From the NCBI RefSeq assembly GCF_004363075.1, contig NZ_SNYN01000013.1, forward strand, positions 50,043-114,042: DNA of 64,000 nucleotides, written 5' to 3'. The notes beneath the pieces were generated by a model. It saw nothing but the letters and a program-made list of their open reading frames with translations. It was not told the origin of the DNA and did no database searches. Position 1 is the stretch's first letter. Each line of letters opens with the position of its first letter. The stretch comes from Actinorugispora endophytica (GTDB lineage: Bacteria > Actinomycetota > Actinomycetes > Streptosporangiales > Streptosporangiaceae). Both the position numbers and the translations under genes were made by a program. Below, piece by piece: positions 16,765 through 25,851 of the stretch.

Positions 16765-17445
16765 TCACCGGCGGCAGGCCTTGACGCAGCACCGCCCGGG
16801 GGCGGGGTCCAGGCGCGCGCCGACCCCCGAGCAGCCGATGCCGTCCACCGCCGCCTGGACCAGGGCCAGGTTCAGGCCGCAGACCAGCGCGGTGTGCTCC
16901 CGGACGAGCGCGTCGAACGGGCAGTTGGCGAGGACGACCTCGTCGGCCGCGAGCCGGGGCTCGTAGCCGTTGCGCGCAAGCAGGTCCGCCGCGCGCTCCA
17001 GTTCCGAGCCGCCGCTCGCCGTGCCCGCCGCGGCGATCCGGCGCCCCTCCGCCGCGGCCGCGTCGCGCACCGCCTCGTCGAGAGGGACGCCCCCGCCTGC
17101 GGCCCGGTCCACGGCGGTCGCCAGGACGCGCGCGGCGAGGTCGTAGCGGCGCTCGGGCAGGGAGAGGGACAGCTGCCGGGCCGAGCGGCGGTACAGCTTC
17201 GAGGGGCGGCCGGAGCCGGGGCCGGTCCTGCCGGTCAGCCGGCGGAACTCCACGTCGAGCAGGCCCTCGCCGACAAGCCGGTCGAGGTGGAACTTGGCGG
17301 TGTGTGCCGGGACGCCGACCCCCTCCGCGGCCTGCTCGCGGCTGACCGCGTCCGGCTCTCCGGCGACGTACAGGTACAACCTGCGGCGTACGGGCTCCGC
17401 GAGGGCGCCGATCCCCGCGGCCTGGGCGGCCAACTCGTCAGACAT
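16765..17445 (-). CDS. SufR-like winged-helix regulator with C-terminal cysteine cluster
   Basis: A protein of 226 residues with an N-terminal ArsR/DeoR-type winged helix (VPAHTAKFHLDRLVGEGLLDVEF). The C-terminal end has cysteines spaced Cx13Cx15Cx13CC plus one more, in the order NCPFDALVREH, LVCGLN, GIGCSG and GRCCVKAC. SufR-type regulators (COG2345) bind an Fe-S cluster through Cx12Cx13Cx14C, so a similar cluster or metal site is likely, though the spacing is not identical. It is divergent from folE, and inverted repeats lie over the promoter between them, so it probably controls that operon. The signal sensed is unknown. Confidence 0.7.
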   Translation of the reverse strand: MSDELAAQAAGIGALAEPVRRRLYLYVAGEPDAVSREQAAEGVGVPAHTAKFHLDRLVGEGLLDVEFRRLTGRTGPGSGRPSKLYRRSARQLSLSLPERRYDLAARVLATAVDRAAGGGVPLDEAVRDAAAAEGRRIAAAGTASGGSELERAADLLARNGYEPRLAADEVVLANCPFDALVREHTALVCGLNLALVQAAVDGIGCSGVGARLDPAPGRCCVKACRR

Positions 17446-17467
17446 CGGATCGACCTTCTAAAGAAGA

Positions 17468-17505
17468 GTTTCATTGACTTAAGAAACCGACGGTTCTATA
17501 GTCGG
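17468..17505 (+). promoter_or_regulatory. folE promoter with overlapping operator
   Basis: TTGACT at 17475-17480 and TATAGT at 17498-17503 are separated by exactly 17 bases, a good sigma-70 type promoter reading toward folE. GTTTC at 17468-17472 and GAAAC at 17483-17487 form a dyad around the -35 element; CCGAC at 17487-17491 and GTCGG at 17501-17505 form another around the -10. A regulator bound here would block the promoter. The divergent SufR-like gene is the obvious candidate. Confidence 0.6.
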
Positions 17506-17549
17506 CATTGTTCTCCTTTAGAGTATCGACTTCGGCCGCGGAGGCGGAA

Positions 17550-18206
17550 ATGTCCGACCAGAACGCCCAGCGCGTCCTCACGGAGGCGGAGGCGCCCGAA
17601 GCGCGGCCGGTCCTGTCGCGCCTGCGGGTCATGCGCCCCCCTGCGGAGACCGACCTGGAGGCCGCCGAGGCGGCGGCCGCCGACCTGCTCGCCGCGCTCG
17701 GCCTCCCCCTCGGCGGGGAGGGCATGGCGGAGACGCCGCGGCGGATGGCGCACGCCTACGCGGAGATGCTGGCCGTGCCGTCCTTCGACATGACGACCTT
17801 CCCCAACACCGAGGGGTACGACGAGCTGGTGCTGGTGAAGGGGATCCCGGTGCGCTCCCTCTGCGAGCACCACATGCTCCCCTTCACCGGCGTGGCGCAC
17901 GTCGGCTACCTCCCCGCCGACCGGATCCTCGGCCTGTCGAAGTTCGCCCGGGTCGTGGACTTCTTCGCCCATCGGGCGCAGACTCAGGAACGGCTGACCA
18001 AGCAGGTCACCGAGAAGCTCCAGGAACGGCTCGCGCCGCGCGGGGTGGGCGTCGTGGTCGAGGCCGAGCACACCTGCATGAGCCTGCGCGGCGTCCGCGC
18101 GGCGGGCGCCCGGACGGTGACCTCGGCGTTCTTCGGGCACCTCCGGGAGGACTCCGCCGCGCGCGCGGAATTCCTGGCACTGACCGGCGTACGCGGGGAG
18201 GCGTGA
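17550..18206 (+). CDS. folE: GTP cyclohydrolase I
   Basis: A protein of 218 residues; FolE converts GTP to 7,8-dihydroneopterin triphosphate for folate or pterin synthesis. The zinc-binding and active-site motifs RSLCEHHMLPFTG and EHTCMSLRG are intact, so this is the zinc-dependent IA type. ATG at 17550 is chosen because the predicted promoter puts transcription start near 17510, which rules out the in-frame ATG at 17508, and GGAGG precedes it. Its stop overlaps the start of the following flavoprotein gene, so they are co-transcribed. Location away from other folate genes and next to a SufR-like regulator suggests an accessory, stress-controlled copy. Confidence 0.88.
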   Translation: MSDQNAQRVLTEAEAPEARPVLSRLRVMRPPAETDLEAAEAAAADLLAALGLPLGGEGMAETPRRMAHAYAEMLAVPSFDMTTFPNTEGYDELVLVKGIPVRSLCEHHMLPFTGVAHVGYLPADRILGLSKFARVVDFFAHRAQTQERLTKQVTEKLQERLAPRGVGVVVEAEHTCMSLRGVRAAGARTVTSAFFGHLREDSAARAEFLALTGVRGEA

Positions 18207-19426
18207 TGAACCGGACGCAGACGTTCGTGGTGGTGGGAGCGGGACTCGCGGCCGCGAAGGCGGTCGAGGAGCTCCGCGCGGCAGGCTTCGCCGGCGGTGT
18301 CGTGGTGTACGGCGACGAGCGGCACCGGCCCTACGAGCGGCCGCCCCTGTCCAAGGGCTACCTGAAGGGCGGTGACGAACTCGGATCCGTGTTCGTGCAC
18401 CCGCCCGAGTGGTACCGCGACAACGGTGTCGACCTGCGCCTGGGGGCCCCGGTCCTGGAAGTCGACACCGAGGGTCGCCTGGTGCGGACCGCGGACGGCG
18501 CGCAGCGCTACGACCGGCTCCTCATCGCCACCGGCGCCACGCCCCGGCGCCTCGCGGCCGCCGACAGCAGCGGAGCCCCCGTCGCCTACCTGCGCGCCAT
18601 CGAGGACAGCGACCGGATCAAGGCCGCCTTCGGGGAGGGCCAGCGGATCGTGGTCCTCGGCGGGGGCTGGATCGGTCTGGAGGTGGCGGCCGCGGCCCGG
18701 GAGGCGGGGACGGAGGTCACCGTGGTGGAGGTGCTCGAACTGCCGCTGCTGCGCGTGCTCGGCCCCGAGGTCGCCCGGGTCTTCGCCGGGTTGCACCGGG
18801 AGCGCGGGGTCGACCTGCGCACCGGGACCCGGGTGGCGTCCGTCGAGCGGGACGGCGACCGCGCCGCCGTGCGCCTCGACGACGGGAGCGTCCTCGCGGC
18901 CGACCTCGTGGTCGTGGGGGTCGGGGTGCGGCCCAACAGCGACCTGGCGGAGGCGGGCGGGATCGGGGTCGACAACGGGGTCGTCGTCGACGAGTTCCTG
19001 CGCGCCTCCCGCCCCGACGTCTTCGCCGCGGGTGACGTGGCGAACGCCTACCACCCCGTTCTCGGGCGCCGTCTGCGGGTCGAGCACTGGGACAACGCGA
19101 TCGAGCAGGGCCGGGTCGCGGCCCGGAACATGCTCGGCGGGGAGCTCGGCTACGACCGGCTCCCCTACTTCTTCACCGACCAGTACGACCTCGGCATGGA
19201 GTACGTCGGCGGAGTCGGCCCCGAGGGGTACGACGAGGTGGTCCTGCGGGGCGACACCGAGGGCCGGGTGTTCACCGCCTTCTGGCTCAGGGGCCGCCGC
19301 GTCCTCGCGGGGATGCACGCCAACGACTGGGACGCCGCCGACCGGGTCCGCGCGATCGTGGGGACCGAGGTGGACCAGTCCCGGCTGCGCGACGGATCGG
19401 TTCCCCTGGAGGACGTCGCCGGGTGA
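18206..19426 (+). CDS. Ferredoxin-reductase-type FAD/NAD oxidoreductase
   Basis: A protein of 406 residues with an N-terminal FAD motif FVVVGAGLAAAKAVEEL, the ferredoxin-reductase signature RPPLSKGYLKG, a central NAD motif IVVLGGGWIGLEVAAAAREAG and a second FAD motif DVFAAGDVANAY. The C-terminal domain has the usual reductase dimerisation fold (FFTDQYDLGMEYVG). Relatives reduce ferredoxins or rubredoxins for P450s and dioxygenases (ThcD, BphA4). No ferredoxin gene is adjacent, so the partner is unknown. It is translationally coupled to folE. Confidence 0.85.
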   Translation: MNRTQTFVVVGAGLAAAKAVEELRAAGFAGGVVVYGDERHRPYERPPLSKGYLKGGDELGSVFVHPPEWYRDNGVDLRLGAPVLEVDTEGRLVRTADGAQRYDRLLIATGATPRRLAAADSSGAPVAYLRAIEDSDRIKAAFGEGQRIVVLGGGWIGLEVAAAAREAGTEVTVVEVLELPLLRVLGPEVARVFAGLHRERGVDLRTGTRVASVERDGDRAAVRLDDGSVLAADLVVVGVGVRPNSDLAEAGGIGVDNGVVVDEFLRASRPDVFAAGDVANAYHPVLGRRLRVEHWDNAIEQGRVAARNMLGGELGYDRLPYFFTDQYDLGMEYVGGVGPEGYDEVVLRGDTEGRVFTAFWLRGRRVLAGMHANDWDAADRVRAIVGTEVDQSRLRDGSVPLEDVAG

Positions 19427-19481
19427 TCCTCCCCGGCCGCTGCCGGGGGCCCGGTCGGGCGCCCCCGGTCCCGGTGCCGGG

Positions 19482-20411
19482 TCAGTCGGCCGCCCGCACG
19501 GGGGGAGGCTCCTCGGCCGTGGCGGGCTCGGCGGCGCGCTGGACGCGCCGGTCGGCGAGGTGGGCGCGCACCGACCAGGCGACGGCGGCGGCCCAGGCGG
19601 TCCACACGAGCGCGTAGAGGAGGGTGTGGACCACGGGGGCGGTGGGAACCCAGCCGCTGTCGAGGATGGTGCGGGTGTTGGTGAGGACGATCAGGCCGCC
19701 GACCGCGGAGCCGAGGACGCGGGGCGGGAAGTGCCGGACGATCCAGGCGGCGAGGGGCGCGGCGAGCACGCCGCCGACGAGCAGGACCGCGGCCCACGCC
19801 AGGTCGACCCCTGCGGTGCCCAGGCCGAGGAGGAAGCCGAGGCTGGCGGCGAGGGCGACGATGAACTCGCTGGTGTCGATGGAGCCGATGACCTTGCGGG
19901 GCTCGATGCGGCCGCTGGCCAGGAGGGCGGGAGTGCCCACGGGGCCCCAGCCGCCGCCTCCGGTGGCGTCGACGAATCCGCCGATGAGCCCGAGCGGGGC
20001 GAGGAAACGCCTGCGCAGGGGTTTGCCCAGGTTGTCGCGCGGCGTCCCCCAGGCGGTGAAGCGGACCAGGATGTAGACGCCGAGCGAGAGCAGGAGGGCG
20101 GCCATCACCGGTTTGGCGAGTTCGGTGGACAGCCGGCTCAGGAAGGTGGCACCCGCGAAGGCGCCGACGGCGCCGGGCAGGGCGATGCGGCGAACCACCG
20201 TCCAGTCGACGTTGCCCAGCCGCCAGTGCGAGACGCCCGAGGCCAGGGTGGTGCCGATCTCGGCGAGGTGGACCGTCGCCGAGGCGGCGGCGGGGTTGGT
20301 GCCGATGAGCAGGAGCAGGGTGGTCGAGGTGACGCCGTAGGCCATGCCGAGACTGCCGTCGACGAGTTGGGCCAGGAATCCGACGATGCCGAGGAGCACA
20401 AGGGTGCGCAC
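19482..20411 (-). CDS. TSUP-family membrane transporter (TauE/SafE type)
   Basis: A protein of 309 residues from a GTG with CTGGAGG upstream; about eight hydrophobic segments. GFLAQLVDGSLGMAYGVTSTTLLL and LGLIGGFVDATGGGGWGPVGTPALL are the two repeated signature segments of TSUP transporters, which move sulfite, sulfonates or similar anions. It converges on the folE-flavoprotein operon. Upstream of the gene, at 20430-20460, is an AT-rich stretch with the direct repeat AGTAGG (two copies) that could be part of its promoter. Substrate is not evident. Confidence 0.82.
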   Translation of the reverse strand: MRTLVLLGIVGFLAQLVDGSLGMAYGVTSTTLLLLIGTNPAAASATVHLAEIGTTLASGVSHWRLGNVDWTVVRRIALPGAVGAFAGATFLSRLSTELAKPVMAALLLSLGVYILVRFTAWGTPRDNLGKPLRRRFLAPLGLIGGFVDATGGGGWGPVGTPALLASGRIEPRKVIGSIDTSEFIVALAASLGFLLGLGTAGVDLAWAAVLLVGGVLAAPLAAWIVRHFPPRVLGSAVGGLIVLTNTRTILDSGWVPTAPVVHTLLYALVWTAWAAAVAWSVRAHLADRRVQRAAEPATAEEPPPVRAAD

Positions 20412-20565
20412 GAGGCCTCCAGATGGTTATGTCATTTTACCGACTTGTTTAGTAGGAATAGTAGGCCAAGCGTGGCCGGAGGGCCACCGGAATCCGGCGG
20501 GGCCCGGCCGGGCGGAACATCCGGCGGGGCCCCGCGGACTCCGGGGCGGGGTTCCGCCCCCTCCG

Positions 20566-21834
20566 TCACGGCTCCTCGCCGGGGGCCTGCGCGGCCTCGT
20601 CCCTCTTCTCCGGCGCGGGTCCGGGCATGGGTTCGGCCGCGGGTCCGGACGGTTGCCGGACGGCCTGCTCGCGGGCGTAGCGCAGGGCGGTGATGGCCGT
20701 CCCCGCCGCCGGTACGGCCAGGAACGCCCCGATGATGCCGAAGATGGTGCCGCCCACGGTCACCGCTCCCAGGACCACGGCCGGGTGCAGCGACAGCGTC
20801 CGTCCGACGAGGAAGGGCTGCAGCAGGTTGCCTTCGAGCTGCTGGACGACGAGCACAATGGCGAGGACCAGCAGTGCGATCAGGAACCCCTGGTCGATGA
20901 GTGCGACGAGTGTGGCGAGGATCCCGGTGGCGATGGCGCCCACGATCGGGATGAAGGACGCGAAGAAGATCGCCACGGTGATCGGCAGGGCGAAGGGGAT
21001 GTCCAGGATCACCAGCCCGGTGCCGATGAGGACGGCGTCGACGAAGGCGACGGCCGCCTGGGACCAGATGAAGCCGGTCAGCGTCTTCCAGATGCGCACG
21101 GCCAGGGCGTCGACGTGCCCCCTGCCCCGGTCGGGGAGCCAGCGGTGCGACCAGGGCAGGAACCGCGGCCCGTCCTTGAGGACGAAGAACGTCAGGAAGA
21201 GCACCAGGACGAAGTTCACCAGGAACGACCCCAGTGAGCTGACCCCGGTGAGCAGGCTCGTCGCGATGGCCTGCTGGTGCTGCTGGAGCTGGTTCAGCGC
21301 CTGGTCGAGCATGTCCGCGACCTGGTCGCTGTCCAGGTTCAGCGGCGGCCCGCCGAGGAATCCGCGGAAGTCGTCGACGGCCTCGTAGAGCTGGTCGATG
21401 AGTTCACCGGCCTCCGCCGAGACGCGGGGCACGATCACCCAGACGATCCCGGTCAGGACGGCGAGGAAGCCGAGCATGGAGATGAGCGCGGCGAGGGCGG
21501 ACGGCATGAGGCGGCGCAGCGCCTGCATCAGGGGCCACAGGATCGTCGACAGCAGCAGCGCCAGCACGAGCGGCAGCAGCAGCGACCACGTCTGCTGGAC
21601 CAGCCAGCCGGCGATGTAGAGCGCCGCGGCGATGGCGAGCGCCCTGAGTGACCACCGGGCGACGATCGAGGCCGCGAGGCCGACCCGGACCGACCCCGTG
21701 TTCTCGGTGGTCGTGGTGGTCGCGGTGGTCGCGGACGGCGGGGCGGCCGGGGGCCGGTCGGGGGGCTGGGGGGAGGGGGCGTCCTCACCACCGGAGCGGT
21801 GGACGCCCAGAGCGGCACGCAGGCGGTCGAACAC
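20566..21834 (-). CDS. AI-2E-transporter-family (PerM-like) membrane protein
   Basis: A protein of 422 residues from GTG at 21834, with AAGGAAA as ribosome-binding site. About seven to eight hydrophobic segments, with a long amphipathic insertion after the third one and the family sequence FASFIPIVGAIATGILATLVALI followed by LQPFLVGRTLSLHPAVVL. The family was named for TqsA but includes sodium/proton antiporters and uncharacterised permeases, so no substrate is assigned. N- and C-terminal tails are hydrophilic and rich in Pro/Thr. Confidence 0.82.
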   Translation of the reverse strand: MFDRLRAALGVHRSGGEDAPSPQPPDRPPAAPPSATTATTTTTENTGSVRVGLAASIVARWSLRALAIAAALYIAGWLVQQTWSLLLPLVLALLLSTILWPLMQALRRLMPSALAALISMLGFLAVLTGIVWVIVPRVSAEAGELIDQLYEAVDDFRGFLGGPPLNLDSDQVADMLDQALNQLQQHQQAIATSLLTGVSSLGSFLVNFVLVLFLTFFVLKDGPRFLPWSHRWLPDRGRGHVDALAVRIWKTLTGFIWSQAAVAFVDAVLIGTGLVILDIPFALPITVAIFFASFIPIVGAIATGILATLVALIDQGFLIALLVLAIVLVVQQLEGNLLQPFLVGRTLSLHPAVVLGAVTVGGTIFGIIGAFLAVPAAGTAITALRYAREQAVRQPSGPAAEPMPGPAPEKRDEAAQAPGEEP

Positions 21835-22405
21835 GGGTTTCCTTGTCGGGGCCGGTGGGAAGTGCGGTGGTGTGTCGGACAGGACGAGACGCTACCCGTA
21901 CCGGTCGATCGGGAACACCATGAGGCGGTCGGGACCGCCGGGTGTCGTGCCGGCCGGACGGCGGGGCCCCGAGCGGGGAGCCCCCGAAGCGGGCCGGGAG
22001 TCCTCTGCTCGGACGTCCCCGGTGATTCGGGGCTGAAACGGTCCGGTCTCGACGAAGCCGGACGCGGAATCCCGTGCCCGCTTTCGACTTCGCCTGGAAA
22101 GCGCGAATATACCGGGCCCGGCGGCGGAACCGGACGGAATGGGGGCTCCGGGACCGCCGAGCCGCTCCGCGGGGAGGCGCGGAGCCCCGGCCGCGCGCTT
22201 CCGCGCGGGTGCCCCGGGAGCGCGGCGCGGATCCACTTCTGGTCCGCGTATCCATTATGCGCTGTCGCTTGTCGGGATCCTGCGGAAGAAGGGAAAACCG
22301 CGAGGCGGAACATCGCCGAATCTCGGAAATGGCGCGGTTCGAGCGGTTCCCGCGATATAGATTACTTCTTGCCATAAGGCCTTATCGATGGATGGAGATC
22401 GCCCC
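21835..22405. other. Intergenic region upstream of lsr2 with a short palindrome
   Basis: No convincing gene in these 571 bases. GC content falls toward the right end, and ATAAGGCCTTAT at 22374-22385 is a perfect 12-base palindrome about 20 bases before the lsr2 ATG. It could be an autoregulatory site; nothing else recognisable was seen. Confidence 0.4.
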
Positions 22406-22735
22406 ATGGCGCAGAAGGTTCAAGTGCTCCTCGTTGACGACATCGACGGTGGCGAGGCCGAGGAGACGGTCGTCTTCGGGCTCGACGGATCCCTTTACGA
22501 GATCGACCTCAGCGGTCCCAACGCCACCCAGCTGCGTGCCGCGCTCGCGCCTTTCACCGAGGTCGCGCGCAAGGTCCCCGCGAAGGCCGGAAAGGGGATC
22601 AGGCAGCGCGGCGTCCCCAGCCGCGAGCGCAGCGCGGAGATCCGGGCGTGGGCCAGGGCCCAGGGCAAGGAGGTCAACGAGCGGGGCCGCATCCCCCAGT
22701 CGATCCTGGACGAGTACAACGCCGCCCAGGGCTGA
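22406..22735 (+). CDS. lsr2: Lsr2 nucleoid-associated protein
   Basis: A protein of 109 residues, the normal length for Lsr2. The N-terminal dimerisation domain (MAQKVQVLLVDDIDGGEAEETV) and the C-terminal AT-hook-like domain (IRAWARAQGKEVNERGRIP, containing the DNA-binding RGR) are both complete. Lsr2 binds the minor groove of AT-rich DNA and silences horizontally acquired genes in actinobacteria. ATG at 22406 is chosen over the upstream ATG at 22388 because the conserved N terminus begins here. Confidence 0.95.
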   Translation: MAQKVQVLLVDDIDGGEAEETVVFGLDGSLYEIDLSGPNATQLRAALAPFTEVARKVPAKAGKGIRQRGVPSRERSAEIRAWARAQGKEVNERGRIPQSILDEYNAAQG

Positions 22736-22933
22736 CCGCGAGGAGCGCGCGCGGAGGGCCGCCGTCCCTCCCGCCGGTCGTGGCGTCGGCGCCGCACCGG
22801 GTCCTCCGGGGCGCCGGCGTCGGGACGGGCGGTGCGGAGCGGGCGACCGGACCAGGTGGTGGCGCGTCCCCGTGGGGCGACCGGGGCGGATACGCTGACG
22901 GGCCTCCCGGCCGTCACCACACAAGGAGTTTCC

Positions 22934-23401
22934 ATGGCACCGTCGATCGCCACCGCCGACCGCGTCGACCGCGACGCGCTGCTGGAGTTCCTGCGGCCCC
23001 GCCACCGGGGCCTGCTGGTCACCACCCGTTCCGACGGCCGTCCGCAGATGTCCCCGCTGACCTGCGGCGTGGACGGCGGGGGGCGGCTCGTGATGTCGAC
23101 CTACCCAGAGCGGGCCAAGACCCGGAACGCCCGCCGCGACCCCCGGGTGTCGGTCTGCGTGCTCTCCGACGACTGGAACGGGCCGTACGTCCAGGTCGAC
23201 GGCCGGGCCGAGGTCCTGGACATGCCTGAGGCGCTGGAGGGCCTGGTCGAGTACTTCCGGTGCGTCGCGGGCGAGCACCCGGACTGGGACGAGTACCGCG
23301 AGGCGATGGCCCGGCAGGGAAAGTCGCTGATCCGCGTCCGAATCGACCGGTGGGGCCCCATCGCCACCGGCGGTTTCCCGCCCCGCCTCGTCCAGGACTG
23401 A
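22934..23401 (+). CDS. PPOX-class (F420/flavin-binding split-barrel) enzyme
   Basis: A protein of 155 residues with AAGGAG six bases before the ATG. The segment LRPRHRGLLVTTRSDGRPQMSPLTCGVDGGGRLVMST is the typical split-barrel start of pyridoxamine-phosphate-oxidase-like proteins, and RAKTRNARRDPRVSVCVL the usual cofactor-binding stretch. Actinobacterial members of this branch generally use F420 and reduce small molecules such as biliverdin. The substrate is not known. It appears to be a single gene between lsr2 and a MinD-like ATPase. Confidence 0.8.
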   Translation: MAPSIATADRVDRDALLEFLRPRHRGLLVTTRSDGRPQMSPLTCGVDGGGRLVMSTYPERAKTRNARRDPRVSVCVLSDDWNGPYVQVDGRAEVLDMPEALEGLVEYFRCVAGEHPDWDEYREAMARQGKSLIRVRIDRWGPIATGGFPPRLVQD

Positions 23402-23640
23402 CGCGCGCCGGAGCGCCGCCGGAAAGTCGTTGAGAAGACCGCCTGCGGGTATTTCCGGGAGCTTTCCGAGTATATGTCGGAGTGGTTTCACGGCCCCCGT
23501 GGCGAGGGGGGAATCCGGACCGAAGAAATTCCGGTACGGGTGTTTCCCCTGTAAGCCGCGTGGTGTGTGCCGTGTTCTTCTTGGGATAAAGTCCTGTGCT
23601 CGTAAACACGGTCAATGGCGATGAATGAAAACGGGCGCTA

Positions 23641-24768
23641 ATGGAAGAAAACACCTTCCGGGTCAATGGCCGAGGCGGTCCTCCCGATCCGGCGGGCATG
23701 TGGGGCGTGTACGAAGGGCTGGTTCCCGCCGGATTTCCCGGTCCGGTTCCGGCTCAGGCTCCTCCGGAAGCCGCCGCGGCGGGAGAGGGGGACGCCGAGG
23801 GCGCGGTCGAGGCCGACGCGGGTGTGTGCGAGTCGTCGGTGGCGTTGACGGTGCTGGACGCGGAGACGTTGTTCCGTCCGGCGCATCGGGCGCCGTCGGG
23901 AGGTTGGCGCAAGGCGGTGCACAACGCGACGTTCGGGTTGGTGCGTCCGGGGGAGTCGGCGGTGGAGGTGGAGAGGCGGGAGCGGGTCGCGGTGGTGAAG
24001 ACGCCGCTGTCGGGGGGCCACCACCGGATCGCGGTGCTCTCGCTCAAGGGAGGGGTGGGCAAGACCACCACGACGGCGGCGCTGGGGGCGACGCTGGCGT
24101 CGCTGCGCGGGGACCGGGTGATCGCGGTGGACGCCAACCCCGACCGGGGCACCCTGGCCGACAAGGTCCGCTCCGAGACGGCCACGAGTATCCGGGACCT
24201 GCTCAACGACCGGGCGCGCATCTACCGCTACGCCGACATCCGCGCCTTCACCTCCCAGGCGCCCTCCCGGTTGGAGATCCTGGCCTCGGATCTGGACCCG
24301 GCGGTGTCGGAGGCGTTCAGCGACGCCGACTACCGCGAGGTGTGCCGCCTGATCGAGCGCTTCTACTCGATCGCGCTGACCGACTGCGGCACCGGCCTGC
24401 TGCACTCGGCGATGCGCGCGGTGCTGGCGCTGGCCGACCAGATCGTGCTGGTGAGCCCGCCGTCGCTGGACGGCGCGCGCAGTGCCTCGGCGACCCTGGA
24501 CTGGCTGCGCGCGCACGGGCACGCCGCCCTGGTGCGCGACGCGGTGGTGGTGCTGTCGATGGTGCGCCGTGACAACCGGTCCGGCGTGGACCTGGACCGG
24601 TTGCAGCAGCACTTCGCCGAGCGTTGCCGCGCGGTGGTGCGGGTGCCCTTCGACCCGCACCTGGAGCAGGGCGGCGAGGTGGACCTGCGCGCGCTGCGCC
24701 CGGCGACCCGCGACGCCTACACCGAGCTGGCCGCCGTCCTGGCCGAGGCCTTCGCCCGGACCCGCTGA
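23641..24768 (+). CDS. MinD/ParA-like ATPase
   Basis: A protein of 375 residues. After a flexible Pro/Ala/Gly-rich N terminus (about 75 residues), a deviant Walker A motif SLKGGVGKTTTTAALGATLA appears near residue 137, followed by VIAVDANPDRGTLADKV and the switch region LTDCGTGLLHSAM. This is the arrangement in actinobacterial MinD-like proteins related to the ESX-linked EspI. No partner (ParB or secretion component) is adjacent, so a partition role is not supported. The ribosome-binding site before the ATG is weak. Confidence 0.75.
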   Translation: MEENTFRVNGRGGPPDPAGMWGVYEGLVPAGFPGPVPAQAPPEAAAAGEGDAEGAVEADAGVCESSVALTVLDAETLFRPAHRAPSGGWRKAVHNATFGLVRPGESAVEVERRERVAVVKTPLSGGHHRIAVLSLKGGVGKTTTTAALGATLASLRGDRVIAVDANPDRGTLADKVRSETATSIRDLLNDRARIYRYADIRAFTSQAPSRLEILASDLDPAVSEAFSDADYREVCRLIERFYSIALTDCGTGLLHSAMRAVLALADQIVLVSPPSLDGARSASATLDWLRAHGHAALVRDAVVVLSMVRRDNRSGVDLDRLQQHFAERCRAVVRVPFDPHLEQGGEVDLRALRPATRDAYTELAAVLAEAFARTR

Positions 24769-24869
24769 ACCACCGGAACCGACCCGTGCGGGGCATCACC
24801 GATGAGGAAGCCCCCGAGGGCGAGCGGGAAGGGCCGGTGATGTCAGAAGTGCTGCTTCCCGAGCCGAAC

Positions 24870-24949
24870 CAGCTGTGGGTGTTTTGTCTGTTTTTCGGGA
24901 AGCGAATGAAACAAGGGTTGTCCCCTGGTAGATTCCCAGGTCATCAAGA
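24870..24949 (+). promoter_or_regulatory. Probable CRISPR leader
   Basis: This stretch is clearly richer in A and T than its surroundings (runs such as GTGTTTTGTCTGTTTTTC and GAATGAAACAAGG) and directly abuts the first intact repeat. The other end of the array has the degenerate repeat, so the leader should be on this side and transcription rightward. Confidence 0.6.
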
Positions 24950-25832
24950 GTGCTCCCCGCGCACGCGGGGATGGTCCCCCGCACGGGCCACGCAAGTGCG
25001 CTTCGACAGGGTGCTCCCCGCGCACGCGGGGATGGTCCCACGGGCACACCGCGGCCCGCTACCGCATCCGGGTGCTCCCCGCGCACGCGGGGATGGTCCC
25101 ACTCCTAGCAGGTTATCGGGGCTTTGGGTTCGGTGCTCCCCGCGCACGCGGGGATGGTCCCCGAACCGGCAGGCCCGGCAGTTCGTGCACGCAGTGCTCC
25201 CCGCGCACGCGGGGATGGTCCCGTGGACGCGCTGTTCTGCCTGCGGGTCAAATCGTGCTCCCCGCGCACGCGGGGATGGTCCTGGCGACTGCCATTCCTG
25301 GATTCGCCACCAGAAAGTGCTCCCCGCGCACGCGGGGATGGTCCCTTCCTCCCCCCTACCCCCCGGCGACGACGTCCGTGCTCCCCGCGCACGCGGGGAT
25401 GGTCCCAAAAAAGCTTCGGAAGGTTGCGAGCCGCTGGTGGTGCTCCCCGCGCACGCGGGGATGGTCCCGAGTCCTTGGGGAGCGGGATGATCACGGTGAT
25501 GTGCTCCCCGCGCACGCGGGGATGGTCCCGTCCCCCGGGCACTCATCGACTATGAGCACCGGTGCTCCCCGCGCACGCGGGGATGGTCCCGGCACCGCGC
25601 GCACCGCCGCAAAGGCCAGCGCGTGCTCCCCGCGCACGCGGGGATGGTCCCAGGTGCACGTTCACGTGCGCGTCGCCGAAAACGTGCTCCCCGCGCACGC
25701 GGGGATGGTCCCAGGTGCACGTTCACGTGCGCGTCGCCGAAAACGTGCTCCCCGCGCACGCGGGGATGGTCCCCGGGCGGCGGTCTCCTGCGCGCGCTCC
25801 CGGCCGTGCTCCCCGCGCACGCGGGGATGGTC
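24950..25832 (+). CRISPR. Type I-E CRISPR array, 15 repeats and 14 spacers
   Basis: Fifteen copies of a 29-base repeat that begins GTGCTCCCCGCGCACGCGGG and ends GATGGTCCC, with period 61. The hairpin CCCCGCG/CGCGGGG is typical of type I-E in actinobacteria. Spacers are 32 bases except two of 33. The sixth repeat ends in T rather than C. The last (25806-25832) is degenerate at its final two bases and marks the trailer end. Spacers 12 (25652-25683) and 13 (25713-25744) are identical, so a repeat-spacer unit was duplicated. No cas genes lie within the window, so the array is an orphan here or is served by a cas locus elsewhere. Confidence 0.97.
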
Positions 25833-25851
25833 AGAGCTTTTGCCTCTGTGG

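Noticed and set aside
17508..17549. ATG at 17508 as the folE start
   Set aside because: The predicted promoter places transcription start at about 17510, so this ATG would not be in the messenger.
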